64,000 bases of DNA from assembly GCA_020426505.1 (NCBI GenBank), contig JAGQPX010000059.1, positions 1 through 64,000 of the forward strand, read 5' to 3'. The DNA is from Planctomycetaceae bacterium. GTDB taxonomy: Bacteria > Planctomycetota > Planctomycetia > Planctomycetales > Planctomycetaceae. The notes under the pieces were generated by a model, which was given only the letters and a program-made list of their open reading frames with translations, had not been told where the DNA came from and did no database searches. A program made the translations under genes and the position numbers. Shown one piece after another: positions 18,505-26,626 of the stretch; the first letter of the stretch is position 1; each line of letters starts with the position of its first letter.

Positions 18505-20010
18505 TTAATATGACTTCGCGAACACGATCCGCTGCTTGCTCTCACGACCGGTGAACGGACATGTGCCCGGTTCGGGGTCATCGACCAGCGGGATGCAGCG
18601 GGGTGTCACCTTGAGCGGTTTGATGACCTCGTCAACTTTCTCATCGAGCCCACCCCAGTGGGTCATCGCGAATCCGCCGGGGGCATCGTCAGCGAAGTAG
18701 TCCCGGAAGTCATCCAGCGTGTCGATCTCCTGCGTCGCCTCGTCTCGCAACTTGCGAGCACGGTCGACCAGCGTCTGCTGAATCTCATCGAGGAGCGTCG
18801 TCAAACTCGCGACGAACTCGGCTCGCGGAACGCCCAACTTTTCCTTGGGCCCCAAGTCTCGTCGACCGAGGAACACACTGTCGCTGGCGATGTCGCGCGG
18901 TCCGATCTCCAATCGGAGGGGCACCCCTTTCTTGATGTGCTGCCAGACCTTATCGCCACCTCGCAGGTCTCGGTCATCGATTACGACCCGGACCCGTTCC
19001 TCGTGATACCGCACGTCTGACAACTCTTTTGAGAGTGAATGGCAGTAGTCCAGAACTTGTGTTCGTTCCTCATCGTTGCGATAGATCGGAATCATCACCA
19101 CGTGCTTCGGCGCGAGACGTGGTGGGAGCACGAGCCCATCATCATCAGAGTGCGTCATGATGAGTCCGCCGACGAGACGTGTCGATACGCCCCATGACGT
19201 CGTCCAGGCGTACTCCTCCTGCTCGTGCTGGTTCTGGAACTTGATCTCCTGCGCCTTCGAGAAGTTCTGACCGAGGAAGTGTGACGTCCCCGCCTGCAAG
19301 GCCTTGCGGTCCTGCATCATGGCTTCGATGGTGTACGTCGAGACCGCTCCCGGGAATCGCTCATCGGGCGTCTTCTCACCCTTGATGACCGGCATGGCCA
19401 TTACGTTCTCAGCGAAGTCTGCGTAGACGTCAAGCATCTTGAGCGTCTCTTCGATCGCCTCCTCACTGGTCGCGTGAGCCGTGTGTCCCTCTTGCCAGAG
19501 AAACTCGGCTGTCCGCAGGAATACGCGCGGCCGCAACTCCCAGCGGACGACGTTCGCCCATTGGTTGATGAGGATCGGCAGGTCGCGGTACGACTGCACC
19601 CACTTGGCGTACATGTCGCCGATGATCGTCTCACTCGTTGGTCGCACGATCAGCGGCTCTTCCAGCTTGCCCGCCGGTTTGAGTCCGCCTTCGCCGTCCG
19701 GTTCGAGCCGGTGATGCGTGACGACCGCACACTCCTTTGCAAACCCCTCGACGTGCTCGGCCTCCTTCTCCAGAAAGCTCATGGGGATGAACAACGGGAA
19801 GTACGCGTTGACGTGCCCGGTCGCCTTGAACCGGTCATCCAACTCCCGCTGCATGCCCTCCCAGATGGCCCAGCCCCACGGCTTGATGACCATACACCCC
19901 CGCACGGGCGACGTCTCCGCCAGATCGGCCGCCTTGACGACCTGCTGATACCACTCGGGATAATTCTCGTCACGCGTCGGCGTAATCGCCGTCTTGGGCT
20001 TCGCAGCCAT
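18505..20010 (-). CDS. proS: Prolyl-tRNA synthetase, archaeal/eukaryal type
   Basis: ProRS charges tRNA-Pro in the cytoplasm. The 501-residue protein lacks the large editing insert of typical bacterial ProRS and ends in a C-terminal extension finishing IVFAKSY, the pattern of the type 3 (archaeal/eukaryal-like) enzyme. Class II motifs are visible: PTSETIIGDMYAKWVQSYRD, then RWELRPRVFLRTAEFLWQEG (motif 2) and GGLIMTHSDDDGLVLPPRLA near motif 3. ATG at 20010 follows an AAGGAAG site and gives the normal MAAKPKTAI start; the frame is open another 41 codons upstream. This type is known in several bacterial phyla, including planctomycetes. Confidence 0.95.
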   Translation of the reverse strand: MAAKPKTAITPTRDENYPEWYQQVVKAADLAETSPVRGCMVIKPWGWAIWEGMQRELDDRFKATGHVNAYFPLFIPMSFLEKEAEHVEGFAKECAVVTHHRLEPDGEGGLKPAGKLEEPLIVRPTSETIIGDMYAKWVQSYRDLPILINQWANVVRWELRPRVFLRTAEFLWQEGHTAHATSEEAIEETLKMLDVYADFAENVMAMPVIKGEKTPDERFPGAVSTYTIEAMMQDRKALQAGTSHFLGQNFSKAQEIKFQNQHEQEEYAWTTSWGVSTRLVGGLIMTHSDDDGLVLPPRLAPKHVVMIPIYRNDEERTQVLDYCHSLSKELSDVRYHEERVRVVIDDRDLRGGDKVWQHIKKGVPLRLEIGPRDIASDSVFLGRRDLGPKEKLGVPRAEFVASLTTLLDEIQQTLVDRARKLRDEATQEIDTLDDFRDYFADDAPGGFAMTHWGGLDEKVDEVIKPLKVTPRCIPLVDDPEPGTCPFTGRESKQRIVFAKSY

Positions 20011-20027
20011 GATATCTTCCTTAGTAG

Positions 20028-20135
20028 GGTGGGCTGTCCCACCAATGAAACGTGCTCGTTGAAGACTTTCTTCAACGCGGAAGATAGTTCGTTGGGCGTT
20101 ACCAGTGAACCGCCAAGCCGCAAAGTGCGCCAAGG
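20028..20135. repeat. Cluster of short dispersed repeats upstream of proS
   Basis: Three elements lie in about 110 bases. The palindrome GGTGGGctgtCCCACC is at 20028-20043. A perfect 9-base hairpin is at 20057-20077 (CGTTGAAGA, loop CTT, TCTTCAACG). A degenerate tract of CGCCAAG/CGCAAAG units is at 20108-20135. They sit in the proS leader. Each resembles repeats scattered through many environmental bacterial genomes. No T-box features were seen, so regulation of proS by the hairpin is only a possibility. Confidence 0.5.
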
Positions 20136-20185
20136 GATCGATGGTAATGACGTTAACTGAGGCTGTTTCGCGGAGTTCTTGAACT

Positions 20186-20755
20186 CTAAGATGCGTTCTT
20201 CTGGTTGATGTGATTGATCACTTCGACTGCCTGATCACGGTCGACGACGCAGCAGACAGGGAATGTTTCCCCAACGTCAAGGATCACGCCCTTCCACTGA
20301 CTGACGGCCCATCCTGGACGGGCAGTCACGTCAGTCAAGGCGTATACCTGTGTCGGTCCCATACGACTGGAGGTGTGGTTGGTTTGAACAAGCAGTTCTG
20401 TGTCGGTGACTCGAATTCTAAATGTTTCGTACGCGCAGGCGATGAACCCAATCGAAACGAAAGTGAGTGCAATCACCCCTGTCCGGAAAAGCAAGGGTGT
20501 CAGCCCAACGTCGTCGCGCTGATGCGGGGGCCGCGACATGCCAAAGAAGTCTTCTCGAACAAGATCTCCATGCAGTCCGACGAAGTCGAGACAGATGCTG
20601 AGGCCGAACATGACCATGCTGAACACGAGAAGTCCGATGAAGAAGATCGCTCCCGTTGTCACGGCCTGCTTCAATAGACCATGCCAACATAGGAGTAGGC
20701 GCAGGAGGCCGTGATCAGTGACCGTGAAGACAATTCGTGAAGTTCGCGTTGCCAT
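20186..20755 (-). CDS. Hypothetical membrane protein with two helices
   Basis: A 189-residue protein, MATRTSRIVFTVTDHGLLRL at the N-terminus, with hydrophobic segments at about 30-58 (TGAIFFIGLLVFSMVMFGLS) and 90-108 (TGVIALTFVSIGFIACAYE). A beta-rich C-terminal half of about 80 residues (RIRVTDTELLVQTNHTSSR, GWAVSQWKGVILDVGE) looks like the PH-like fold found after membrane hairpins in many bacterial proteins. No named family was confirmed. It lies downstream of proS on the same strand (it would be transcribed first), with 175 bases of repeats between. Confidence 0.65.
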   Translation of the reverse strand: MATRTSRIVFTVTDHGLLRLLLCWHGLLKQAVTTGAIFFIGLLVFSMVMFGLSICLDFVGLHGDLVREDFFGMSRPPHQRDDVGLTPLLFRTGVIALTFVSIGFIACAYETFRIRVTDTELLVQTNHTSSRMGPTQVYALTDVTARPGWAVSQWKGVILDVGETFPVCCVVDRDQAVEVINHINQKNAS

Positions 20756-21124
20756 AAGGCAGAAGAACGGAAATTAGGACGATTGGATCAATACAAATGA
20801 CCGTCCACCGATCCGAAATCCTCGAAAATGCGGCAGGATCACATTCTGACGGCTCGTCGACCGAGAAGATACCATGACGCCCGCGGCTCAGCACGTTGAT
20901 CTGATGTGAGACGGCGGTCTCGTTAGAATTCGGTCCAGCGCGTATTCGACAAGAGAGCGGATGACCTACGCATCCCGGACGCTGAACTCTTCACCTCGCG
21001 TCGGTCCCGCTTTTGGACACCACCAACCGCTAAGGCGCGATCCGGGGACCGTGACGTGCGACGATTCGGGCGTTACCATGATGCCCTTCCACGGTTACAC
21101 ACACATTCCGGCAATAATCTCTGC
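20756..21124. other. Divergent intergenic region
   Basis: About 370 bases between the leftward membrane protein gene and the rightward RecA-like ATPase gene. No open frame with a believable start was found, and no repeat or RNA fold was recognised. The promoters of both genes should be here. Confidence 0.35.
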
Positions 21125-22009
21125 ATGACCACTGCACGCCTCAGCACGGGGCTTCCCGAACTGGATGACCACCTCGGCGGCGGTTTGCTGCCGGGGACGC
21201 TCACGGTCGTTCTCGGGGCGACCGGCATCGGAAAGACGCAGTTGGGGGTGCAGTTTGCTCAGGCGGGGCTGGAACAGGAGGGTGAGCGGGGAATCATCTT
21301 TGACATGTCGTCGCGGGGGGATTCGCAGAGTCATGCGGAGTATGCGGAGCGGTTGTATGACTGGTCGCTGCGTGAGGCGTCTGTGGACGGGCGGGTTGTC
21401 GAGGATGTGTGGCAGCGGGACGTCGCTCGAGCCGATTCGCTGCATCTGTTTCGGCAGGCGGGGCGGCGAGTGACGACGAGTGATCTGGACTTTGATCAGC
21501 AGAAGGAATGGAAGGCCGAGCTGAATCGCAAGCTGCATGAGACAATCCGGTTTTTCTACGGCAACTTCGCTCACGGGGTGCGTCGCTGTGTGATCGATGG
21601 CATCGAGCCGACCGACCGGCCCAGCGACTCGTTTCAGTTCGACCTGTTCGAGTACATCTCGCATCAGATCCTGCGGAAGGAGGACGAGTGGGTGGCGAGA
21701 GACCTGTTTCGGGAGCGGTATCGCGAGAATGCTGAGCAGGTCGCTGCTCATGCCTACGAGGTGAAGTCGATCGCCGGGCTGCTGCTCTGCACGACGAAGG
21801 AAACCATGCTGGACGACCTGATCGAGCGGCCACTGGAGGCGGGCGATGCCCTGTCGAACGCGAACTCGATCATCCTGATGGGCAAGGTGCGAGACGGCTC
21901 GAAGATGGGCCGGGCCCTGCATGTGGCCAAGCACCGAGGCAGCGCGTGTGATGACGGCATTCATCCGTACGTAATTACGGAGCAGGGCCTTAGAATCACG
22001 GATCGCTGA
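21125..22009 (+). CDS. RecA/KaiC-superfamily ATPase
   Basis: A 294-residue P-loop ATPase. It opens with [20 protein letters not shown], the recognition pattern of KaiC/RadA proteins, followed by Walker [10 protein letters not shown] at about residues 33-41. The Walker B-like strand [10 protein letters not shown] is near the middle. Unlike KaiC it has a single ATPase domain, and the long central helical segment ([20 protein letters not shown] onwards) has no assignment. Near the C-terminus, [13 protein letters not shown] and [16 protein letters not shown] resemble the KaiC/RadA core end. Role unknown; such single-domain proteins are often signalling or DNA-related. The ATG at 21125 is preferred to one 23 codons upstream. 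Confidence 0.75.
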   Translation: MTTARLSTGLPELDDHLGGGLLPGTLTVVLGATGIGKTQLGVQFAQAGLEQEGERGIIFDMSSRGDSQSHAEYAERLYDWSLREASVDGRVVEDVWQRDVARADSLHLFRQAGRRVTTSDLDFDQQKEWKAELNRKLHETIRFFYGNFAHGVRRCVIDGIEPTDRPSDSFQFDLFEYISHQILRKEDEWVARDLFRERYRENAEQVAAHAYEVKSIAGLLLCTTKETMLDDLIERPLEAGDALSNANSIILMGKVRDGSKMGRALHVAKHRGSACDDGIHPYVITEQGLRITDR

Positions 22010-22192
22010 CCTTCAAAGTCCGGCGAGAATTGCCGTAGCGGAGCAATCGTTGCGATTGCTTCAAGTCGACCGATTGTCATTGCCGATAGCGCCGATACGA
22101 GATGCGATAGACCGTCTCGCCGTGCGCCGCTGGCCGGGGTAGCCAATGCGTGCTTTGCGGCGTGGGTCTTCGCTGTCGAAATGGAATCGGCT

Positions 22193-23689
22193 ATGACACA
22201 TTTCCGTCAGACATCAACAACACGGTCTATGCTCTTCATCGCTGTGATCGCAGCGCTGGGCGTGACAGGACCGTCGATGCAGGCCGCAGACCCGGTGTTC
22301 ACGAACAAGGGTCGCTTCCGCATTCCGTATCAGCTCGATGCTGACGAGATCAAACGACTCGGCGCGACTGAGATCCAGTTGCATGTCTCGACGGACGGTA
22401 GTCGTAACTGGCGGTTGGTCGACTCGGTACCTCCGGTCGCTGGCAAATTCACCTTTGATGCAGCCGGCGATGGGGAATACGCCTTTGCTGTTCGGACGGT
22501 TGACCGGGACGGCGAACTGCATCCCCCGGGTCCATTGGCAGCCGGGTTGGTCGTGACGGTTGATACTGCTGCTCCTTCACTCCAATTGGAGGCTGAAGCA
22601 TCCGCGGGGGGTGAGGTCACCGTGCGATGGCAGGCGGACGACATTCACTTGGATGTCGACTCGCTGCAGTTGGAGCATCTGGACTCGACAACTCAGGGCT
22701 GGCAACCGATGCAGGTTGTCGCGACCGAGAGTGGGCAGACCAGTTGGACCGTGACCGGAGGCGGCGTCGTTCACGTGCGCGGGTCAATTGTCGACGCCGC
22801 TGGGAACGAGTCGAGCGCTGAGGCTGAGGCGCGGATCGAACAAGACGGGAATGCCCCTCTTGTCACAGACCCATCCTTGCTGCAAGGACCGATCGCTGTA
22901 AACAACGCAGCGGCGCCGCAGGCAATCGAGCAGAACGAACGGAGTCTGCCGTCGATCAATCCGAACAACAGTCCCATCAGTCGGCCGGTCTCAGCGACGC
23001 CTGGCCAAAACCCGGCCGTGACGCAGCCTCGCTGGAATCAGTCACCGGTGCCTCAGTCTGTCGCCAGCGCGCGGCGAGTGAACTCAACCACATTTCAGAT
23101 TGGCTATGCCGTCGATGATGTGGGTCCCTCGGGAGTCAGCAGTGTCGAGCTGTACTTGACGGAGGACGAAGGCCGGAAATGGTACCATTACGGAGTTGAC
23201 GAAGACGGACAAAGTCCATTCCGCCTGACGGTTCCGGATGACGGGACCTACGGATTTGCCGTTCGAGTCCGTAGTGGTGTGGGACTGGCGCACGACCCGC
23301 CGCAACCGGGCGAACGTCCCGAACTGGTGGTCGTCGTTGATCGCCAGCCGCCTGAGGCGACCATTCTTCCGCTCAAGCAGGGGCAAGGATCATCGCCCAA
23401 TCAACTGGTGATTGAATGGACGCTCACGGACGATGCTCTCGCTGAGCATCCCGTCGCCCTGTACTTCGCTGAGCGTCAGTCGGGACCATGGCAGCCGATT
23501 ACCGGCTGGCAGCCGAACACAGGGCAGTACACGTGGAACTTCGGACCAGACCTCCCGAAGCAGGTCTATATTCGCCTTGAGGCCCGGGATGCAGCCGGCA
23601 ACATTGCTCGTGTCGATTCAGACGAACCGATGGTGATCGACCTTTCACGTCCAACGGCTCGGATTATCGAGGTCGAGTCGGTCAACTGA
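22193..23689 (+). CDS. Exported Ig-like/FN3-like repeat protein
   Basis: A roughly 498-residue exported protein. A basic start (THFRQTSTTR) is followed by the hydrophobic stretch SMLFIAVIAALGVTGPSMQA and a probable cleavage site at QAADP. The mature protein contains two similar halves of beta-sandwich repeats: IQLHVSTDGSRNWRLVDSVP matches VELYLTEDEGRKWYHYG, and GDGEYAFAVRTVDRDGEL matches DDGTYGFAVRVRSGVG. Each half ends with an Ala-Ala-Gly-Asn motif (VDAAGNES, RDAAGNIA) typical of extracellular Ig-like domains. A Pro/Asn/Gln linker (about 220-290) separates them. An in-frame ATG at 22181 is an alternative start. Likely a periplasmic or surface structural protein; ligand unknown. Confidence 0.75.
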   Translation: MTHFRQTSTTRSMLFIAVIAALGVTGPSMQAADPVFTNKGRFRIPYQLDADEIKRLGATEIQLHVSTDGSRNWRLVDSVPPVAGKFTFDAAGDGEYAFAVRTVDRDGELHPPGPLAAGLVVTVDTAAPSLQLEAEASAGGEVTVRWQADDIHLDVDSLQLEHLDSTTQGWQPMQVVATESGQTSWTVTGGGVVHVRGSIVDAAGNESSAEAEARIEQDGNAPLVTDPSLLQGPIAVNNAAAPQAIEQNERSLPSINPNNSPISRPVSATPGQNPAVTQPRWNQSPVPQSVASARRVNSTTFQIGYAVDDVGPSGVSSVELYLTEDEGRKWYHYGVDEDGQSPFRLTVPDDGTYGFAVRVRSGVGLAHDPPQPGERPELVVVVDRQPPEATILPLKQGQGSSPNQLVIEWTLTDDALAEHPVALYFAERQSGPWQPITGWQPNTGQYTWNFGPDLPKQVYIRLEARDAAGNIARVDSDEPMVIDLSRPTARIIEVESVN

Positions 23690-23701
23690 CCGAAGTTTGA
23701 G

Positions 23702-23992
23702 TTATACGGTCTTTTCGCTGTCGACAGAGTCTGATGCAGAGACTGGCTCGGATGTTGGAGGCTCGAACTTGGGCGATGTGACGCTCTGTGAGTCGCTCTT
23801 TGGCTGGGGTCGATAGTTGCTTGCCTGATTGGTGGCCGACCGGACTTCGTCCTCGATGCCGCTGACGCCCTTCTTGAACTCGACAATCCCCTTGCCGAGG
23901 CTCCGTGCGACCTCCGGCAATCGCTTGCCGAACAACAACAGCGCGATCATCCCGATCACTAAGAGTTCCATCGGTCCAGGTGATCCGAACAT
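23702..23992 (-). CDS. tatA: TatA/E-like twin-arginine translocase subunit (copy 1)
   Basis: A 96-residue protein starting MFGSPGPMELLVIGMIALLL, with the TatA hinge LFGKRLPEVARSLGKGIVEF and an amphipathic helix ending in KKGVSG. A 50-residue polar Ser/Pro-rich tail follows. TatA oligomers form the translocation element for folded proteins with twin-arginine signals, such as the protein at 588-2114. This is the first of three tandem tatA-like genes on the minus strand. It converges on the Ig-like gene with only 12 bases between stops. Confidence 0.9.
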   Translation of the reverse strand: MFGSPGPMELLVIGMIALLLFGKRLPEVARSLGKGIVEFKKGVSGIEDEVRSATNQASNYRPQPKSDSQSVTSPKFEPPTSEPVSASDSVDSEKTV

Positions 23993-24020
23993 TTTTCTCT
24001 CCCAACCTCTCGTCGCAAAT

Positions 24021-24071
24021 TCGTAGTGCCACGGGCACTTTGGTGTAGCGGCGTTTGGACGCCAAAACGCC
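24021..24071. repeat. Two adjacent hairpins between tatA copies
   Basis: A 6-base hairpin AGTGCC-ACG-GGCACT (24025-24039) is followed by a 7-base stem GGCGTTT/AAACGCC (24050-24056 and 24065-24071). They lie in the leader of the 3'-most tatA copy, downstream of the 54-residue copy. They could terminate or stabilise the transcript, or be remnants of a dispersed repeat; the surrounding 180 bases hold no gene. Confidence 0.35.
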
Positions 24072-24251
24072 TAAGGTTCATGCACGGTTCGCCGATGGGG
24101 ACGCGACACTTATCTGTCCCCCGCTAAAGACGTGTGTCTTGATGATTTCCATCAGTTCTTATCGTTGCCTGCCCATCTTGTCAGGTCAAGTTCATCATGG
24201 TGGAATTGGTGTTCCAGTTGGATCACCTGTGTCGTGATGCAGTCGTTTGAA

Positions 24252-24416
24252 TTATCCCGCCTGATCGATGTCGTTCTGGACGTTCCGCAGCCCCTTCTGG
24301 AACTCATTCATTGATGAGCCAAGATTTCGGGCGACCTCCGGGAGCCTCTTGCCAAAGAGCAACAGGGCAATCACGCCGATCACCAGCATTTCCATGGGGC
24401 CAGGCATTCCAAACAT
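24252..24416 (-). CDS. tatA: Minimal TatA-like protein, 54 residues (copy 2)
   Basis: This short gene is easily missed. Its translation starts MFGMPGPMEMLVIGVIALLL and continues FGKRLPEVARNLGSSMNEFQ, ending KGLRNVQNDIDQAG. It keeps the whole TatA transmembrane helix, the FGKRLPE hinge and a shortened amphipathic helix, but has no polar tail. At 54 residues it is near the lower limit for a TatA protein. It sits 259 bases from copy 1 and 52 bases from copy 3, in the same orientation, so the three may be co-transcribed. The intact reading frame argues against decay. Confidence 0.85.
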   Translation of the reverse strand: MFGMPGPMEMLVIGVIALLLFGKRLPEVARNLGSSMNEFQKGLRNVQNDIDQAG

Positions 24417-24468
24417 GCGTTCTCTCCACTGAAATCTATCTTGTGAAACTCGTTATTCCAATCGCAGC

Positions 24469-24681
24469 TCAGGAATCCGTGACCTTAGCCTGAGGTGAGT
24501 CGTCATTGGTCGTTTCCGTGTCCTCGGAAGCTCCCTTTTTGAACTCAACGATACTGCGTCCCAAGGAGCCCATGACCTCCGGCAGCCGTTTGCCGAACAG
24601 CAATAGAATGATGCCGGCGACGATCAGGAGTTCGAAGGGACCCGGCATGCCGAAGACCGCGAGGAGCAATGTGTCTGTCAT
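24469..24681 (-). CDS. tatA: TatA/E-like twin-arginine translocase subunit (copy 3)
   Basis: About 70 residues from the ATG at 24681 (the frame has another ATG at 24702). The N-terminus MTDTLLLAVFGMPGPFELLI adds eight residues before the FGMPGP motif shared with copies 1 and 2. The helix IVAGIILLLFGKRLPEVMGS and the amphipathic part LGRSIVEFKKG follow, then a 20-residue acidic tail (EDTETTNDD). It is the first gene of the three in the direction of transcription. No tatB-like or tatC gene was seen in the window. Confidence 0.88.
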   Translation of the reverse strand: MTDTLLLAVFGMPGPFELLIVAGIILLLFGKRLPEVMGSLGRSIVEFKKGASEDTETTNDDSPQAKVTDS

Positions 24682-25036
24682 TTTGATTGACTCGCAGTGC
24701 ATCTGGTTGCCCTCGAAGGTGACTCGTCGTTCAGCGTTTCATCAACAACATCACTGAATTGATGTGTGTGGAAACAGTTTCTGGAGGCATCAGCCCACGC
24801 GACTTCCAGCATACCAAGCCGGTGGAGGAAGACGAGCAGACTTACCCAACGCCGACTAGTTTTTCGTTGATCTCTAAAATCGATCAACATCACTGTGGCG
24901 TCGCTGTCCACTCAATTTGCCCGCAGGAGAGCAGGACTGGGGAGCGGGAATCAGTTCGAGTGTATTGTATCCGTGCGAATGGCAGTGTCAATCACGCTTC
25001 GTCATGTGAAGAACGAAGTAGCGATGTCACTGCGTT
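24682..25036. other. Intergenic region, no supported gene
   Basis: About 355 bases upstream of the tatA-like group and downstream of the leftward PQQ-propeller gene. Small open frames on both strands have no ribosome-binding site or domain. The promoter for the tatA-like genes should lie in the left part. No repeat recognised. Confidence 0.35.
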
Positions 25037-26314
25037 TCAGAATGCAGCCGGTATGTCTTCGGCTGGAATTTCACCCTGTGCTTCATTTGGGATGTCAGCG
25101 TCACTTTCCGGTTGATCGTCGGAGAATTCCGGCAGCATGGGCTGTCGCTCGGGGAACTTGTGGTACTTCGGGAAGTCCGAGCCCAGTTCTCGCAGGCACA
25201 TGATCAACCCCTGAGAAGTTGCCAGATACACACGGTCTGTGCGGTCGTTGTTTACCCGCACAGACATTTCCCTGAGTGGCAAGACTCCCGTGATGGCCCC
25301 ATCGTATCGAGAGAGGATCAGCAGGTTCCCCAAATCGTCGGATGTAAATACCGACTGTGCTGAGGCCGCGAGGAATTCTGTGGCCTGAATTTGTTTCCAC
25401 ATCACCCGTCCCTCGGCGGTTGTCAAAGCAGTCATGCCTCCTCGTTCGGGGGCGATGAAGACTTGTTGTCCGACAATCTGGGGTTGCCTGCGGATGGGGA
25501 GACCGGTGACGTGTGTCCACCGCAATTTGCCGTCCAGCTGATTAATGCAGAAGAACCGAACGTCATCTGAGGCAATGAACAGAGCGTCCTGATTTCGACC
25601 GATCGGGGCGATGATGGGTCCATCCGTCTCAAACTGGAAATGCACGTCTCCGTCATTCAGGTCGACCGAATACAGGGACCCGTCCTCACTGGCAAAGTTG
25701 ACCCGCGGGCCAGCCGCAACCGGAGGAGATGTGATCGGTCCGTCGACACGATGCCGCCAAGCGACCGTCGCATTGGAAAAGTCAGGCAGAAGTCGGTCCT
25801 GAAAAAGATTTCGGATGTTCGCGAGGTCGAACGCCCAGGCACTACCGTCCAGCGAACCGATATAAACTTGAACGTCGTTGACTTCGGGGGCGGTGGACGG
25901 ATGAGTCGGCAGGTTTAGTTGCCACAGCAGTTTTCCGTTGAATTTGTCCAGAGCGAACAGGTTCATCCCGGTTGCGAGCAGGAGCTGGTCCGAGTTTGTT
26001 GATACCGGAAAACTGGGGGCCTCAGGAGTTCCGAGGAGTCGTGACCACAATCGTTCGCCAGTTTCCGCATCAAACGCAGTCAGGATGCCCGTCCGCGACT
26101 GAGCGTAAAGCAATTCTTCGTCGGCGGTGAGGTGCAGCAACTTGTCCGTCGACGAGTCGAGCGTTGCCTGGGACCACCACGCGCGTTCGAGCCCAAAACG
26201 ATCGAGTTCAGCAGGCGTCGGCAAGGCGGATTGCCTTCCGAATTGAGCATGCGCTGTCCCGACGACAGATAGACACAACAGCAAAGTCAGCAAACGGGCA
26301 GCACAGCGGGTCAT
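25037..26314 (-). CDS. Exported PQQ-type beta-propeller protein
   Basis: A 425-residue protein with a signal peptide (LLTLLLCLSVVGTAHAQ, cleavage after AHA). The mature protein has repeated propeller blades of the PQQ/BamB type, such as RTGILTAFDAETGERLWSRL, MNLFALDKFNGKLLWQL, DGSLYSVDLNDGDVHFQFE and QLDGKLRWTHVTG. The last 35 residues are acidic and disordered. Such proteins act as scaffolds outside the inner membrane; some belong to the BAM outer-membrane assembly machinery. There is no lipobox, so it is probably soluble and periplasmic. It is divergent from the HEAT-repeat gene. Confidence 0.85.
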   Translation of the reverse strand: MTRCAARLLTLLLCLSVVGTAHAQFGRQSALPTPAELDRFGLERAWWSQATLDSSTDKLLHLTADEELLYAQSRTGILTAFDAETGERLWSRLLGTPEAPSFPVSTNSDQLLLATGMNLFALDKFNGKLLWQLNLPTHPSTAPEVNDVQVYIGSLDGSAWAFDLANIRNLFQDRLLPDFSNATVAWRHRVDGPITSPPVAAGPRVNFASEDGSLYSVDLNDGDVHFQFETDGPIIAPIGRNQDALFIASDDVRFFCINQLDGKLRWTHVTGLPIRRQPQIVGQQVFIAPERGGMTALTTAEGRVMWKQIQATEFLAASAQSVFTSDDLGNLLILSRYDGAITGVLPLREMSVRVNNDRTDRVYLATSQGLIMCLRELGSDFPKYHKFPERQPMLPEFSDDQPESDADIPNEAQGEIPAEDIPAAF

Positions 26315-26626
26315 CGGCTCACCTCATCGCACTCAGGCGACAGCGGAGATTAGGAAAGGATGAGGGGTAACGGAACCACCTCACGACCTTGGGGCGAGCC
26401 TCCTGCTCCCAATTCTGGCGCCCAAAGGCGCACATCTGTTGAATCGAGTCTTCAGATTTCGTTCATGACATTTTATGCACCAGCCCTGTGCAACGTCAAA
26501 ACCCGATTCGTTGATGACAGGTGTTCCGGCTGTCTCGATCCGGGAATGTGGGGCAATCGATACGACCAACAGGATACGCCTGTATTTCGAGGCCGTCCGA
26601 GCGTAACATCAAGTGTCGACAACACC
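26315..26626. other. Divergent intergenic region
   Basis: About 310 bases separate the PQQ-propeller and HEAT-repeat genes. The HEAT frame stays open back to 26360, but the translation there is Arg/Ser/Pro-rich with no signal, and the true signal peptide lies after 26627, so this part is taken as untranslated. Promoters for both genes are expected here; none was pinpointed. Confidence 0.4.

Noticed and set aside
20011-20185. T-box or other riboswitch controlling proS
   Set aside because: Hairpins are present, but there is no T-box consensus, specifier loop or terminator/antiterminator pair; the pieces look like dispersed repeats.
21095-21964. A 289-codon minus-strand frame opposite the KaiC-like gene
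   Set aside because: Shadow of the real ATPase gene, with no recognisable fold in its translation.
22043-22059. Terminator after the KaiC-like gene
   Set aside because: A perfect 7-base hairpin (GCAATCG/CGATTGC) exists, but it is not followed by a T-run, so a terminator call is not supported.
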